Positions 55,145 to 63,434 of a DNA stretch of 64,000 bases are shown piece by piece (position 1 is the first letter of the stretch; every line of letters starts with the position of its first letter). The position numbers were made by a program, and so were the translations under genes. The notes under the pieces were generated by a model. That model did not search any database. It was not told the DNA's origin and saw nothing but the letters and a program-made list of their open reading frames with translations. The DNA is from Methylopila sp. M107 (GTDB lineage: Bacteria > Pseudomonadota > Alphaproteobacteria > Rhizobiales > Methylopilaceae). Where the stretch lies: the NCBI RefSeq assembly GCF_000384475.1, contig NZ_ARWB01000001.1:209128-273127 (forward strand). The letters run 5' to 3'.

Positions 55145-56020
55145 ATGAACGAGAGGCAGATGGGCGTCGATCTGTTCGCAGGTCTTTCGGGAGCGCCGCT
55201 GCCGGCGCTCGGCCGCGCGCCGAAGATCCTCGTCTTCGACTCAGGGCTCGGCGGGCTGACGGTGCTCAGCGAAATCCTCGCGGCGCTGCCCAACGCCAAC
55301 TACGTCTATGCCGCCGACGACGCCGCCTTTCCCTATGGCGCGCTCGACGAGCAGAGGCTCGTCACCCGCGTGCTCGCCGTCATGGAGCGGCTGGTCGCGC
55401 GCGAGCGGCCGGACCTCGTCGTCATCGCCTGCAACACCGCGGCGACCGGCGCGCTGCCAAGCCTTCGGGCGCGTTTCGCATTGCCCTTCGTCGGCACCGT
55501 CCCCGCCATCAAGCCGGCCGTCAGGGCGTCGAGTTCGGGCCTCGTCAGCATCCTGGCGACGCCCGGCACCGTCCGGCGGGAGCACACGCGCGCGATGATC
55601 GAGGCGTTTGCGGGCGACACGCAGGTGACCCTGGTGGGCTCGCCGACGCTCGCCGGCTTTGCGGAGGCCGAGCTTCGCGGCGAGCCGGTGAACGACGAAG
55701 CGATCCGCGCCGAAATCGCGCCCTGCTTCGTCGAACAGGACGGCAGGCGGACCGACGCCGTGGCGCTCGCCTGCACGCATTTTCCATTGCTGACCATGCG
55801 CTTCGAATTGGTCGCGCCATGGCCTGTGGCGTGGATTGACCCCGCGCCCGCGATCGCCCGCAGGGTCCTGGCGCTCGTCGGCGAAGCCAACCGCTTTGGG
55901 GTCGCTTCGCCCGCGCGGGCGGTGTTCACCGCGCCGCGCGCGACGCCCGCCGTCCTGGCCGCCGCGCTCGCAAGACGCGGGTTAGCGTCGACAGAGCAGG
56001 ATGACTTTCCGCTAACCTGA
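55145..56020 (+). CDS. murI: Glutamate racemase
   Basis: MurI supplies D-glutamate for peptidoglycan. The 291-residue product has ILVFDSGLGGLTVLSEILAALP (catalytic Asp), the first catalytic Cys in VIACNTAATGALP, VGTVPAIKPA, and the second Cys in ALACTHFPLLTM. The 22-residue N-terminal extension before the conserved start could begin at ATG 55145 or an internal ATG (residue 6). It follows the P1 peptidase gene on the same strand, with 107 bases between. Confidence 0.93.
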   Translation: MNERQMGVDLFAGLSGAPLPALGRAPKILVFDSGLGGLTVLSEILAALPNANYVYAADDAAFPYGALDEQRLVTRVLAVMERLVARERPDLVVIACNTAATGALPSLRARFALPFVGTVPAIKPAVRASSSGLVSILATPGTVRREHTRAMIEAFAGDTQVTLVGSPTLAGFAEAELRGEPVNDEAIRAEIAPCFVEQDGRRTDAVALACTHFPLLTMRFELVAPWPVAWIDPAPAIARRVLALVGEANRFGVASPARAVFTAPRATPAVLAAALARRGLASTEQDDFPLT

Positions 56021-56133
56021 ATGCGAAAGTCGGGGGCGTTCCAGTCTTCACAACGTCACGATTCTGGATTCTACTTGTCCAATAGGGATTTTCACGTCGC
56101 CGGGGTGAAGTCGGGAATCGGAGAACTCGGAAG

Positions 56134-56670
56134 ATGCTGAGCCAGCGCTATCCGACCATCCTCGAGATCGAGGGCGTTCTCGCCGACGTGCCGCATGACG
56201 GCTATGTCGCCTCTCTCGCCGACGCCTTCTCCGACCCCGCCGTGATGTCGACGCTCGGCGGCGTGCGCACGAAGGACGCGGCGGAAAATTTCATCACGCG
56301 GACCCGTGCGCACTGGCGCGACGCCGGTTTCGGCCTCTGGTTCCTACGCGACATACGCGACGGGTCGTTCGCCGGCTGGGCCGGTCTGCGCCGCTGCGAG
56401 GCGGACGGCGAACGCACCGTCGAACTCGCTTATGCCCTCATGCCGAAGCTGCGCTGCAAGGGCCATGCGACCCGGATCGGCGCCGCGGCGCTGCAGCTCG
56501 GCTTCGACAATCTGGGGCTGTCCGAGGTCGTGGCGTTCACGACGCCGGAGAACACGCATTCGATCGAGGTCATCGACCGCCTGGCGTTCGAGCGCGACCG
56601 TGATTTCGAGCATGCCGGCCGCCCGCACGTGCTCTACCGCCGCACCGCGGCGATGCATCGGGCGAACTGA
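56134..56670 (+). CDS. GNAT-family acetyltransferase (RimJ/RimL-like)
   Basis: A 178-residue N-acetyltransferase. The acceptor part has VRTKDAAENFITRTRAHWRDAGFGLWFLRD. The acetyl-CoA site is probably MPKLRCKGHATRIGAAALQLGFDNLGLSEVVAF, and TTPENTHSIEVIDRLAFERDRDFEH completes the domain. Such proteins acetylate ribosomal N-termini or small amines; specificity unknown. ATG 56134 follows GGAG with the usual spacing. It is convergent with the quinone-reductase gene, 15 bases away. Confidence 0.86.
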   Translation: MLSQRYPTILEIEGVLADVPHDGYVASLADAFSDPAVMSTLGGVRTKDAAENFITRTRAHWRDAGFGLWFLRDIRDGSFAGWAGLRRCEADGERTVELAYALMPKLRCKGHATRIGAAALQLGFDNLGLSEVVAFTTPENTHSIEVIDRLAFERDRDFEHAGRPHVLYRRTAAMHRAN

Positions 56671-56685
56671 CGAGCGCCCGACCGC

Positions 56686-57492
56686 CTATCCGAGCGGCGA
56701 CTGAGGCGGATCGCCTGCGGCGAGAACGTGTATGCGCGTCCCGCTCGCATCGGCGCCGAGGCCGTCCCGAAGCACCTGCCGATCGTCGTAATGCCCGCCG
56801 TTCTGGCGCCGGAACGCAATCGGCTCGTCGGTGAACAGGCCGCGCAAGCGTGAGCGATAGGCGTCCGCGGCCTCGATCCACTGTGGCTCGGTCAGCCGGT
56901 CCGACTGGTAGACGACATGCGGCGGAAGCACCGCCATGCCGGGATAGAACAGCGTCCCGTGCTGGAGCGGCCAGAGCACGTCGTCGAGCGCGCCGTTGAC
57001 GCCGCGGTCGGAATAATGCGGCGCGCGGCCGCCTACGGTGATCGAGAGCAGCGCACGCCGGCCGAGCAGCGAACCTTCGCCGTAGCGGTCGCCCCAGCGC
57101 TCGCCCTCGTGCCGGCCGACGCCATAGGCGAAGCCGTAAGCGTAGACCCGCTCGATCCAGCCTTTCAGGATCGCGGGCGCCGAAAACCACCAGAGCGGAA
57201 ACTGGAAGATGACCGCGTCAGCCCAGATCAGCTTCTCCTGTTCGGCGACGACGTCCGCGCCCTGCGTGCCGTCCAGGAAGGCGCGCCTGGATTCGCCCGC
57301 ATAGCGCAGGCGCTCGGGGTCCGCGCGATCGGGGAAGTCGCCAGCGTCGGCCACGGCCTTCCAGCGCATGGCGTAGAGGTCGGACACCCGAACGTCGTGG
57401 CCGGCGCCGGCGAGAGTCTCGAGCGCGACGACCTTCAGAGAGCCGTTGAGCGATTGCGGCTCCGGGTGGGCGTAAATGATCAGGACGTTCAT
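56686..57492 (-). CDS. NAD(P)H-dependent quinone/flavodoxin-like oxidoreductase
   Basis: A 268-residue flavodoxin-fold enzyme of the NQO1/KefF group. It has the FMN phosphate loop VLIIYAHPEPQSLNGSL, WADAVIFQFPLWWFSAPAILKGWIERVY, and TVGGRAPHYSD. It probably reduces quinones or nitro compounds with two electrons. ATG 57492 has GGGAG six bases upstream. It is divergent from the LysR gene at 57612, and a LysR-type inverted repeat lies between, so the LysR protein is its probable regulator. Confidence 0.88.
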   Translation of the reverse strand: MNVLIIYAHPEPQSLNGSLKVVALETLAGAGHDVRVSDLYAMRWKAVADAGDFPDRADPERLRYAGESRRAFLDGTQGADVVAEQEKLIWADAVIFQFPLWWFSAPAILKGWIERVYAYGFAYGVGRHEGERWGDRYGEGSLLGRRALLSITVGGRAPHYSDRGVNGALDDVLWPLQHGTLFYPGMAVLPPHVVYQSDRLTEPQWIEAADAYRSRLRGLFTDEPIAFRRQNGGHYDDRQVLRDGLGADASGTRIHVLAAGDPPQSPLG

Positions 57493-57567
57493 GGGTTCTC
57501 TCCCGCGTCTCGAAAGGGCGGCCGGAAGCCGGCCCGGACGGTTCGGCATGGACGCTAGGCGACCGCC

Positions 57568-57586
57568 TGCGATCGTTGAAATCGCA
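57568..57586. promoter_or_regulatory. LysR-type binding site in the divergent intergenic region
   Basis: A perfect inverted repeat TGCGAT-N7-ATCGCA (57568-57586) lies midway between the reductase and LysR starts. It has the T-N11-A layout (T57573... A57581 within GAT-N7-ATC) expected of LysR boxes. It lies 76 bases before the reductase start, the usual position for an activator site. Confidence 0.65.
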
Positions 57587-57601
57587 TGTTTTCTCTGCTG
57601 C

Positions 57602-57618
57602 TATCCATCTGATGGATA
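57602..57618. promoter_or_regulatory. Perfect palindrome over the LysR start codon
   Basis: TATCCATC-T-GATGGATA is a perfect 8-1-8 palindrome whose right arm contains the LysR ATG (57612). It could be an autorepression site; the encoded MDI residues would follow from it. Chance is possible but unlikely for 16 matched bases. Confidence 0.55.
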
Positions 57619-58508
57619 TCAACCGCCTCGACCTGAACCTCCTCGTCGCGCTGGAGGCGCTGCTCGCCGAGCGCAATGTGACGCGCGCCGCGAAGCGTCT
57701 GCGCCTCAGCCAGCCGGCGCTGTCGGCGCAGCTCAACCGGTTGCGCGACCTGTTCGGCGATCCGCTCATGATCCCGGCCCAGCGCGGCGTCGTCCCGACC
57801 GCGAGGGCGCTCGAACTTGAGGCGCCGCTGCGCGCGGCCCTCGACGAGGTCAGGGACGTTCTGTCGGTGGGCGCCGGCTTCGATCCAGCCGTCGCCGACA
57901 TGACCGTCTCGCTCATGGGCGCCGACGCGGTCCAATATGCGCTGCTGATGCCGCTCGCCTTCCACCTCGCGATCGAGGCCCCGGGCGTCAGGATCGCGTG
58001 GCGGACGATCGACTTCGAGGCCCTGCCGAGGCTCGCCGAACGCGGCGATGTCGACGTCGCCTTCATGACGCCGGACCTCGCGCCCAAGCACATGCATGCA
58101 CGGACGCTGTTCGACGAGCATTACGTCGCGATCGCGCGGCGCGGACATCCGCGCGTCGCCGGCGCGCTGGACCTCGACGTATTCTGCGCGCTCGACCATG
58201 TCGTGGTCTCGCCCGCCGGCGGCGGGTTTTCGGGCGCGACCGACGTCGCGCTCGCGGCTCACGGACGGCGGCGACGCGTCGCGCTTTCGGTCCCGAATTT
58301 CCTGATGGCGCCGGAGGTGGTGGCGCGCTCGGACATGATCGCGCTCGCGCCGAGCCGGATCGTCGCGGACAAGACCGACCGGCTGCAGCTCTTCGCGCCG
58401 CCGATCCCGGTGCCAGGCTTCTCGATCGCGATGGTCTGGCACCAGCGCGCCCATGCGCACGCCGCGCAACGCTGGCTACGGGAGCGCATCGTCCGACAGG
58501 CGGGCTGA
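57612..58508 (+). CDS. LysR-family regulator (NodD-like subgroup)
   Basis: A 298-residue LysR protein with start DINRLDLNLLVALEALLAERNVTRAAKRLRLSQPALSAQLNRLRDLFGDPLMIP. The effector domain follows (VADMTVSLMGADAVQYALLMPLAFHLAIEAPGVRIAWRTI). The LNLLVALEALL start places it nearer the NodD/NahR/LinR group than the CbbR group. ATG 57612 lies in a palindrome; an ATG 12 codons upstream (57576) is less consistent with the family start. It is divergent from the quinone reductase gene, its probable target. The effector may be an aromatic compound, by family analogy only. Confidence 0.88.
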   Translation: MDINRLDLNLLVALEALLAERNVTRAAKRLRLSQPALSAQLNRLRDLFGDPLMIPAQRGVVPTARALELEAPLRAALDEVRDVLSVGAGFDPAVADMTVSLMGADAVQYALLMPLAFHLAIEAPGVRIAWRTIDFEALPRLAERGDVDVAFMTPDLAPKHMHARTLFDEHYVAIARRGHPRVAGALDLDVFCALDHVVVSPAGGGFSGATDVALAAHGRRRRVALSVPNFLMAPEVVARSDMIALAPSRIVADKTDRLQLFAPPIPVPGFSIAMVWHQRAHAHAAQRWLRERIVRQAG

Positions 58509-58554
58509 CGCGGAAATCGCGCCCCGGGTCAGCCCGAACCCGTCCCGGAGCGCT

Positions 58555-60798
58555 TTACGGATTGAACTCCAGCACCGCCGATTTCACGGCTTCCGCGTCG
58601 GGGCCCACCATGATGTCGATCGGCCCCGGCGTCATGATGCGCTGGCCGTCGACGTCCCAATAGGCGAAGTCGTCGGCCTTCACCTCGAGCTCCACCGTCT
58701 GCGTGGTGAAGGGCTCGATCTTGACGCGCTTGAAGCCGCGCAGCTGCTTCATCGACTGCGAGACGCGCGCGACCTTCACGCCGACATAGAGCTGCGCCAT
58801 GGCGGTCGCGGCCCGCATCGTGTCGTTCGCGATGTCGACGCTGACCTTCATCGTCTCGCCCGCACGCATGGTTGGGCGTTCGAGACGCGGCGCGCCGAAG
58901 GTGAAGCGGGTGTATGTCTTGCCGTAGCCGAACGCGTAGAGCGGGCGGATGGTGTCGTTGCCGTAGCCCATCCGGAACCCTTCGCGCGGCTCGAGATAGG
59001 GCCGGCCGGTCGGGCGGAAGTCGTACGAGATCGGCACCTGGCCGATCGAGCGCGGATAGGTCATCGGCAGCCGGCCCGTCGGCTCGACGTCGCCGAACAG
59101 CACGCGCGCGATCGCGGTTCCGGTCATGTTGCCGAGCTGCCACGCGTTGACGAGCGCGGGAGCGATGCGGTCGAGCTCGGTCAGGATCAGCGGACGGCCC
59201 GCCATCACGATGACGACGGTCGGCTTGCCGAGCGCAAGCACCGCGCGGGCGAGCTCCATCTGGCGGCCGGGGAGGTCGAGCGTCGAGCGCGCCTGCGCCT
59301 CGCCGGTGTCGCCGAACGCTTCGCCGAGCGCGAGGATGACGACCTCCGCGTCGCGCGCGGACTGCACGGCGGCGGCGATCTCCTCGTCGCGGCTGTCGTT
59401 CACCCGCCCGCCGGTCGTCGCGACCACGCGCGCGTTCGGAAGCCTCTTCTGAAGACCCTCCTTCAGCGTCACGACTTCCTTCAGCGAAACCTTGCCGCTC
59501 CATGCGCCGACGACGTCCTCCCTGTTGTCCGCGAGCGGCCCGATGACGGCGACGCTTCTGACGTCGGGCGAGAGCGGCAGCAGCTTGCCGCCCTCCTGCA
59601 GATCCTGCCCCTCGTTCTTGAGCAGCACGATCGATTTTTCCGCGAGATCGAGCGCCGCGTCGAGCGCCTCCTGGGTCGGCGGGGCGATCTGGGTGCGGTC
59701 GGGCGAGAGGCCGTGATAGGGCGCCTCGAACAGGCCGAGCTCCTCCTTCAGGCGCAGGATGCGGCGAACGGCGTCGTCGACGTCCTTCTCCTGGATCTTG
59801 CCCTCGCGCACGAGTTTCGGGATCGCGCGGAAGAAGTCGCCCGACTGCATGTCGAGGCCGGCGCCGGCAAGGAACGCCAGCCGGGCCGTTTCAATCCGGT
59901 CGCCGTCGCGGGCGAGGCCGTGCTCGACCAGCGCCTTCACGCCGTCGAAGTCGCTCATGACGACGCCGTCGAACTTCCACTCCTTGCGCAGGACGTCGGT
60001 CAGCAACCACTTGTTCGCGATCGTCGGCAGGCCGTCAGGCGCATTGAGGCCCGCCATGAAGCAGCGGGCGCCGGCGTCCTGGGCGGCCTTGAACGGCGGC
60101 AGGTAGTCCTGCCGCATGGCGCGCTGCGAGACGTCTGCGGCGGAATATTCACGCCCGCCGATCACGGCGCCGTTCGCGCCGATATGCTTGACGCAGGCGA
60201 CCATCGACGACTTGTCGGAAAGCTTTTCGCCCTGAAACCCCTTGATCCGGGCCTCCGCGATGCGGGAGGCGAGCCAGACGCTCTCGCCCGCGCCCTCGAC
60301 CACGCGGCCCCAACGCGCGTCGTGGGAGATGTCGAACATCGGCGCGAGCGTCATGTTGAGCCCGTCCGCCGTCGCCTCCTCGGAGGCGATGCGTTCTGAT
60401 TTGCGGATCGCCTCGAAATCCCAGCTCGCGGCCTGGCCGAGCGCGATCGGGAACATGGTGCGGTAGCCGTGCACGATGTCGTGCGCGAGCAGGATCGGGA
60501 TCTTGAGCCGGCTCTCCTCGACCGCAAGCCGCTGCAGCTCGCGCGCCTGTACCGGGTTGTGGACGTTGTAGGTGACGCCGACCGCGCCCGCCTTGATCTG
60601 GCTCTGGATGTCCCGGTACTGCGCCTCCTGCGGCGGAGACGTCGTGTTCATCGTCAGCTGCCCGGCCTTCTCCTCCAGCGTCATCTGGGAGATCAGGCCC
60701 TCGATGCGGGGCGAGCCCTTAGGCTCGGCCGAGACATCCTGGACCGAGGCCAGCAGGGCAAGCGCAAGCGCGAGCGACGCAACACGACGCGGGATCAA
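58555..60798 (-). CDS. bglX: Secreted family 3 beta-glucosidase (BglX-like)
   Basis: A 747-residue glycoside hydrolase of family 3. It has a signal peptide (residues 1-24), the N-terminal TIM-barrel (QMTLEEKAGQLTMNTT; ACVKHIGANGAVIGGREYS), the catalytic Asp in GVVMSDFDGVKALVEHG, the alpha/beta sandwich with VVILALGEAFGDTGEAQARSTLDLPGRQMEL, and a C-terminal fibronectin III-like domain (MRAGETMKVSVDIANDT). It probably releases glucose from beta-glucosides in the periplasm, like Escherichia coli BglX. The start is a TTG at 60798 with GGAGG five bases upstream. No partner transporter is seen nearby. Confidence 0.92.
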   Translation of the reverse strand: MIPRRVASLALALALLASVQDVSAEPKGSPRIEGLISQMTLEEKAGQLTMNTTSPPQEAQYRDIQSQIKAGAVGVTYNVHNPVQARELQRLAVEESRLKIPILLAHDIVHGYRTMFPIALGQAASWDFEAIRKSERIASEEATADGLNMTLAPMFDISHDARWGRVVEGAGESVWLASRIAEARIKGFQGEKLSDKSSMVACVKHIGANGAVIGGREYSAADVSQRAMRQDYLPPFKAAQDAGARCFMAGLNAPDGLPTIANKWLLTDVLRKEWKFDGVVMSDFDGVKALVEHGLARDGDRIETARLAFLAGAGLDMQSGDFFRAIPKLVREGKIQEKDVDDAVRRILRLKEELGLFEAPYHGLSPDRTQIAPPTQEALDAALDLAEKSIVLLKNEGQDLQEGGKLLPLSPDVRSVAVIGPLADNREDVVGAWSGKVSLKEVVTLKEGLQKRLPNARVVATTGGRVNDSRDEEIAAAVQSARDAEVVILALGEAFGDTGEAQARSTLDLPGRQMELARAVLALGKPTVVIVMAGRPLILTELDRIAPALVNAWQLGNMTGTAIARVLFGDVEPTGRLPMTYPRSIGQVPISYDFRPTGRPYLEPREGFRMGYGNDTIRPLYAFGYGKTYTRFTFGAPRLERPTMRAGETMKVSVDIANDTMRAATAMAQLYVGVKVARVSQSMKQLRGFKRVKIEPFTTQTVELEVKADDFAYWDVDGQRIMTPGPIDIMVGPDAEAVKSAVLEFNP

Positions 60799-60933
60799 GC
60801 AGGCCTCCGGACGAAACGAAATCAGCGATGGAGTACGAAGTCGGAGGGTCTAGCTACCACAGCTTTGTACGGCGCACAGCATTGCGCCTTGACCGGCCCG
60901 CGACAGCGTGGTCGCGAGGATTGAACCTACGCC

Positions 60934-61023
60934 GTCATGCCCGCCTTCGCGGGTATCCACGACTTGATCGTAGCGCTCCATGATCCCAGTAAGTCGTGGA
61001 CGCCCGGCTCAGTCCGGCATGAC
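60934..61023. repeat. Inverted-repeat element, 90 bp, between bglX and a dehydrogenase
   Basis: The element starts GTCATGCCCGCCTTCGCGGG and ends GGCATGAC. Left arm 60934-60965 and right arm 60991-61023 share GTCATGCC, a GGG/CCC run and ATCCACGACTT in inverted order. Elements with this signature (GTCATNCCCG...CGGGNATCCACG) are dispersed in many alphaproteobacterial genomes. It lies 38 bases before the next start codon, so transcripts of the dehydrogenase gene may carry part of it. The gap 60799-61061 (263 bp) shows nothing else. Confidence 0.75.
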
Positions 61024-61061
61024 GAGAGATTGAGACGATCTTGCTCTCAAAGGAGCACGAC

Positions 61062-61976
61062 ATGGTGAACCGCATCGCTTTTCTCGGAACCGGCCTGATG
61101 GGCGCTCCGATGGCCCGGCGCCTGCTCGGCGCAGGCTTCGAGGTCGCGGTCTGGAACCGCAGCCCCGAGAAGGCGGAAGCGCTGCGCGCCGACGGCGCGA
61201 GGCCTGCGGCGACGGCCGCGGAGGCGGTCGCCGGCGCGCGGTTCGTGATCATGATCCTGACCAACGGCCCGGCCGTCACCGACGTGCTGTTCGGCCCCGA
61301 AGGCGCGGCGGCGTCGATCGACAGCCAAGCGATCGTGATCGACATGAGCTCGATCCCGCCCGACCTCGCGCGCGACCACGCCATGCGGCTGGAGCGCCTC
61401 GACGTCCGCCACCTGGATGCGCCGGTCTCGGGCGGCACCAAGGGCGCCGCGGCGGGCGAGCTCGCCATCATGGTTGGAGGCCCCGAGGCGGATTTCACGG
61501 AGGCCGTTCCGGTCTTCAAGGCGATGGGACGGCCGACGCGGGTCGGGCCGGCGGGCTCTGGCCAGCTCGCCAAGCTCGCGAACCAGGTGATCGTCGGCGT
61601 CACCATCGGCGCCGTGGCCGAGGCGCTGCTGCTGGCCGCCGCCGGCGGCGCGGATCCGGCCGCGGTGCGCGACGCGATCCGGGGCGGTTTCGCGGAGAGC
61701 CGCATCCTGGAGGAGCACGGCCGCCGCATGATCGAGCGCGATTTTATACCCGGCGGGCGCGTGCGCACCCACATCAAGGACCTCGACACGGCGCTAGCTG
61801 CTGCTGTGGAGGCGGGCGTGACGCTGCCGCTGACCCAGAACGCGCGCGACCGCTTCGCCTTCGTGCGCGACGCCATGGGGGGAGGCGGCTACGACCACAC
61901 GGCGCTGCTGCTCCAGCTCGAGGAGGTCGCGGGCGGGGCGCGGATCGGGACGGGGCCGGATAGGCTGCCGGAGTGA
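61062..61976 (+). CDS. NAD(P)-dependent beta-hydroxyacid dehydrogenase (3-hydroxyisobutyrate dehydrogenase family)
   Basis: A 304-residue enzyme of the 3-hydroxyisobutyrate/tartronate-semialdehyde reductase family. The dinucleotide loop is IAFLGTGLMGAPMARRLLGAG. The substrate loop is DAPVSGGTKGAAAGELAIMVGG. The catalytic Lys lies in GSGQLAKLANQVIVG, and DLDTALAAAVEAGVTLPLTQ closes the C-terminal domain. Exact substrate is uncertain (glyoxylate or succinic semialdehyde reductase also possible). The ATG at 61062 has AAAGGAG seven bases upstream; a TTG seven codons earlier overlaps that site and is rejected. Confidence 0.9.
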   Translation: MVNRIAFLGTGLMGAPMARRLLGAGFEVAVWNRSPEKAEALRADGARPAATAAEAVAGARFVIMILTNGPAVTDVLFGPEGAAASIDSQAIVIDMSSIPPDLARDHAMRLERLDVRHLDAPVSGGTKGAAAGELAIMVGGPEADFTEAVPVFKAMGRPTRVGPAGSGQLAKLANQVIVGVTIGAVAEALLLAAAGGADPAAVRDAIRGGFAESRILEEHGRRMIERDFIPGGRVRTHIKDLDTALAAAVEAGVTLPLTQNARDRFAFVRDAMGGGGYDHTALLLQLEEVAGGARIGTGPDRLPE

Positions 61977-62190
61977 CGCGGCGAACGGCTTGATTTTTTC
62001 GCGCTCCGGCTGTATCCGACGCGCCTTCGCAAATCCTGGAAGGGGAGGCGTGCTTGCTAAGCTGTTGTCGTCATCCCCTGTCCGTCAGCGACATCTGAAG
62101 CGTCGGCGCGGAAACCGCGCCCGCACCTCACGATCGCTCGCTCGGCTTTGATCGCGCCGGCTGACCGCCGCGTCCCAGGACCTGCCCAAG

Positions 62191-63357
62191 ATGCCCATGT
62201 TCGATCTGGCGACCGCGCTTGCGCGGCGGCGGCCGCGTCCGGCCGTCGCGCCGCGCGTCGATCGCTTCGCGCCTGAAATCCGAGCGGCCGTCGCGCGCCT
62301 CGCCGCGCGCGACGCGCGGCTCAACGACCTCGCCGCGACCTTCCCGGCGCTGCTCCACCGGCTCGCCGTCGCGCCACGCGCGGCGGGGGCCGAACGGGCG
62401 TTCGCGACCGTGTGCGCGGGCGGCTCCCTGAAGGCCGCGGCGCTTGCGGCGGGTCTGCCGTTCTGGACCCGCAGGCTGCCGCCGGAAGCCTTCGGGCCGA
62501 CCGCGCCGGATCTGCCGGGCGGGCCGATCTTCGCGCTTCGCGTCGCAAACGTTCTGCCGGCGACGCCTCGGGCGGCCGCGGCATGGCTTGCGGCGGTCGG
62601 CGAAGCCGCGCGCTGGGGCGATCCCGCCGCCGCGCTCTGGGCCGCGCGCGAATGCGCAGATCCGGCGGGGCTCACTCCGGAGGAGGCGCGCCTCGTCGCG
62701 CTCCACGCCTTCTTCGCGAACCGGCCCGAGACCCGGGGCGGGACGCTCGCGGGCGGGCGCTGGGCGCCGGCGATCGGACGGGAGGCCGCGATCGAGAAGG
62801 GACGCGACTGGCTCGGGCGCGTCCGCGCCTACCTGACGCTCGGGGACCAGCCGGTCGACCCCTGGCTCGAGGACGGCGCGGCCGACGGCTACGACTTCGT
62901 CGCCGTCGCGACCGTCGAGGCGCTCGCCGAAGAGGCGAAGGCGATGAGCAACTGCGTGGAGTCCTATGTCTGGGACATCGCGCAGGACTACGAGCGCCTG
63001 TTCTCGGTGCGCCGCGACGGCGTCCGGGTTGCGACGCTCGCGGTCGCCTTCCTCGACGAGGCGCCGTTCCCGCAGCTCTGCCAGCTGAAGGGACCGACGA
63101 ACGTGGCGGCTCCGCCGGAGGTCTGGTACGCGGCGAGACGCTGGGTCGCGGAGCAGACGACCGCGAGGCGCGAGTCGAAGGACGGCGTCGACGGCCCCGA
63201 TCGGGACCGCTGGATCGAGATCTGGCGGCCCTGGTGGCTCGCGCGGCGCCGCCTCCCGCCGGAGCTGCCGCTGCGCGCATGCGGCGCGGCGCTCGGGGGC
63301 CTCCACGGGCATCGGCCGTATCGCAGGCGTCGCCGTAGACGGCGGGTGCGTGCGTGA
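62191..63357 (+). CDS. PcfJ-like domain protein, function unknown
   Basis: A 388-residue protein, Ala- and Arg-rich. The N-terminal two-thirds look helical (repeats of PAAALWAARECADP, ALHAFFANRPE) with no known motif. From about residue 245 it resembles the PcfJ domain: AMSNCVESYVWDIAQDYERLFSVRRDGVRVATLAV, then PQLCQLKGPTNVAAPPEVWYAARRWV. The usual HC pair of PcfJ is replaced by Asn-Cys. It ends in an Arg-rich tail ([12 protein letters not shown]). PcfJ was named on a conjugative plasmid; its molecular function is unknown. No mobility genes lie nearby, so here it looks chromosomal. ATG 62191; an ATG two codons later is also possible. Confidence 0.6.
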   Translation: MPMFDLATALARRRPRPAVAPRVDRFAPEIRAAVARLAARDARLNDLAATFPALLHRLAVAPRAAGAERAFATVCAGGSLKAAALAAGLPFWTRRLPPEAFGPTAPDLPGGPIFALRVANVLPATPRAAAAWLAAVGEAARWGDPAAALWAARECADPAGLTPEEARLVALHAFFANRPETRGGTLAGGRWAPAIGREAAIEKGRDWLGRVRAYLTLGDQPVDPWLEDGAADGYDFVAVATVEALAEEAKAMSNCVESYVWDIAQDYERLFSVRRDGVRVATLAVAFLDEAPFPQLCQLKGPTNVAAPPEVWYAARRWVAEQTTARRESKDGVDGPDRDRWIEIWRPWWLARRRLPPELPLRACGAALGGLHGHRPYRRRRRRRRVRA

Positions 63358-63362
63358 AATGA

Positions 63363-63389
63363 GCCCCGCGGCCGTCGAGGTCGCGGGGC
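63363..63389 (+). terminator. Hairpin after the PcfJ-like gene
   Basis: GCCCCGCG (63363-63370) pairs with CGCGGGGC (63382-63389) around an 11-base loop. It lies just past the stop codon. Only a mixed CCTGTTCG follows, so it may be a weak or factor-assisted terminator. Confidence 0.5.
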
Positions 63390-63434
63390 CCTGTTCGCCC
63401 GGTCGTCTTGCGCGCATGCGCTGCTCGGCCTTAA

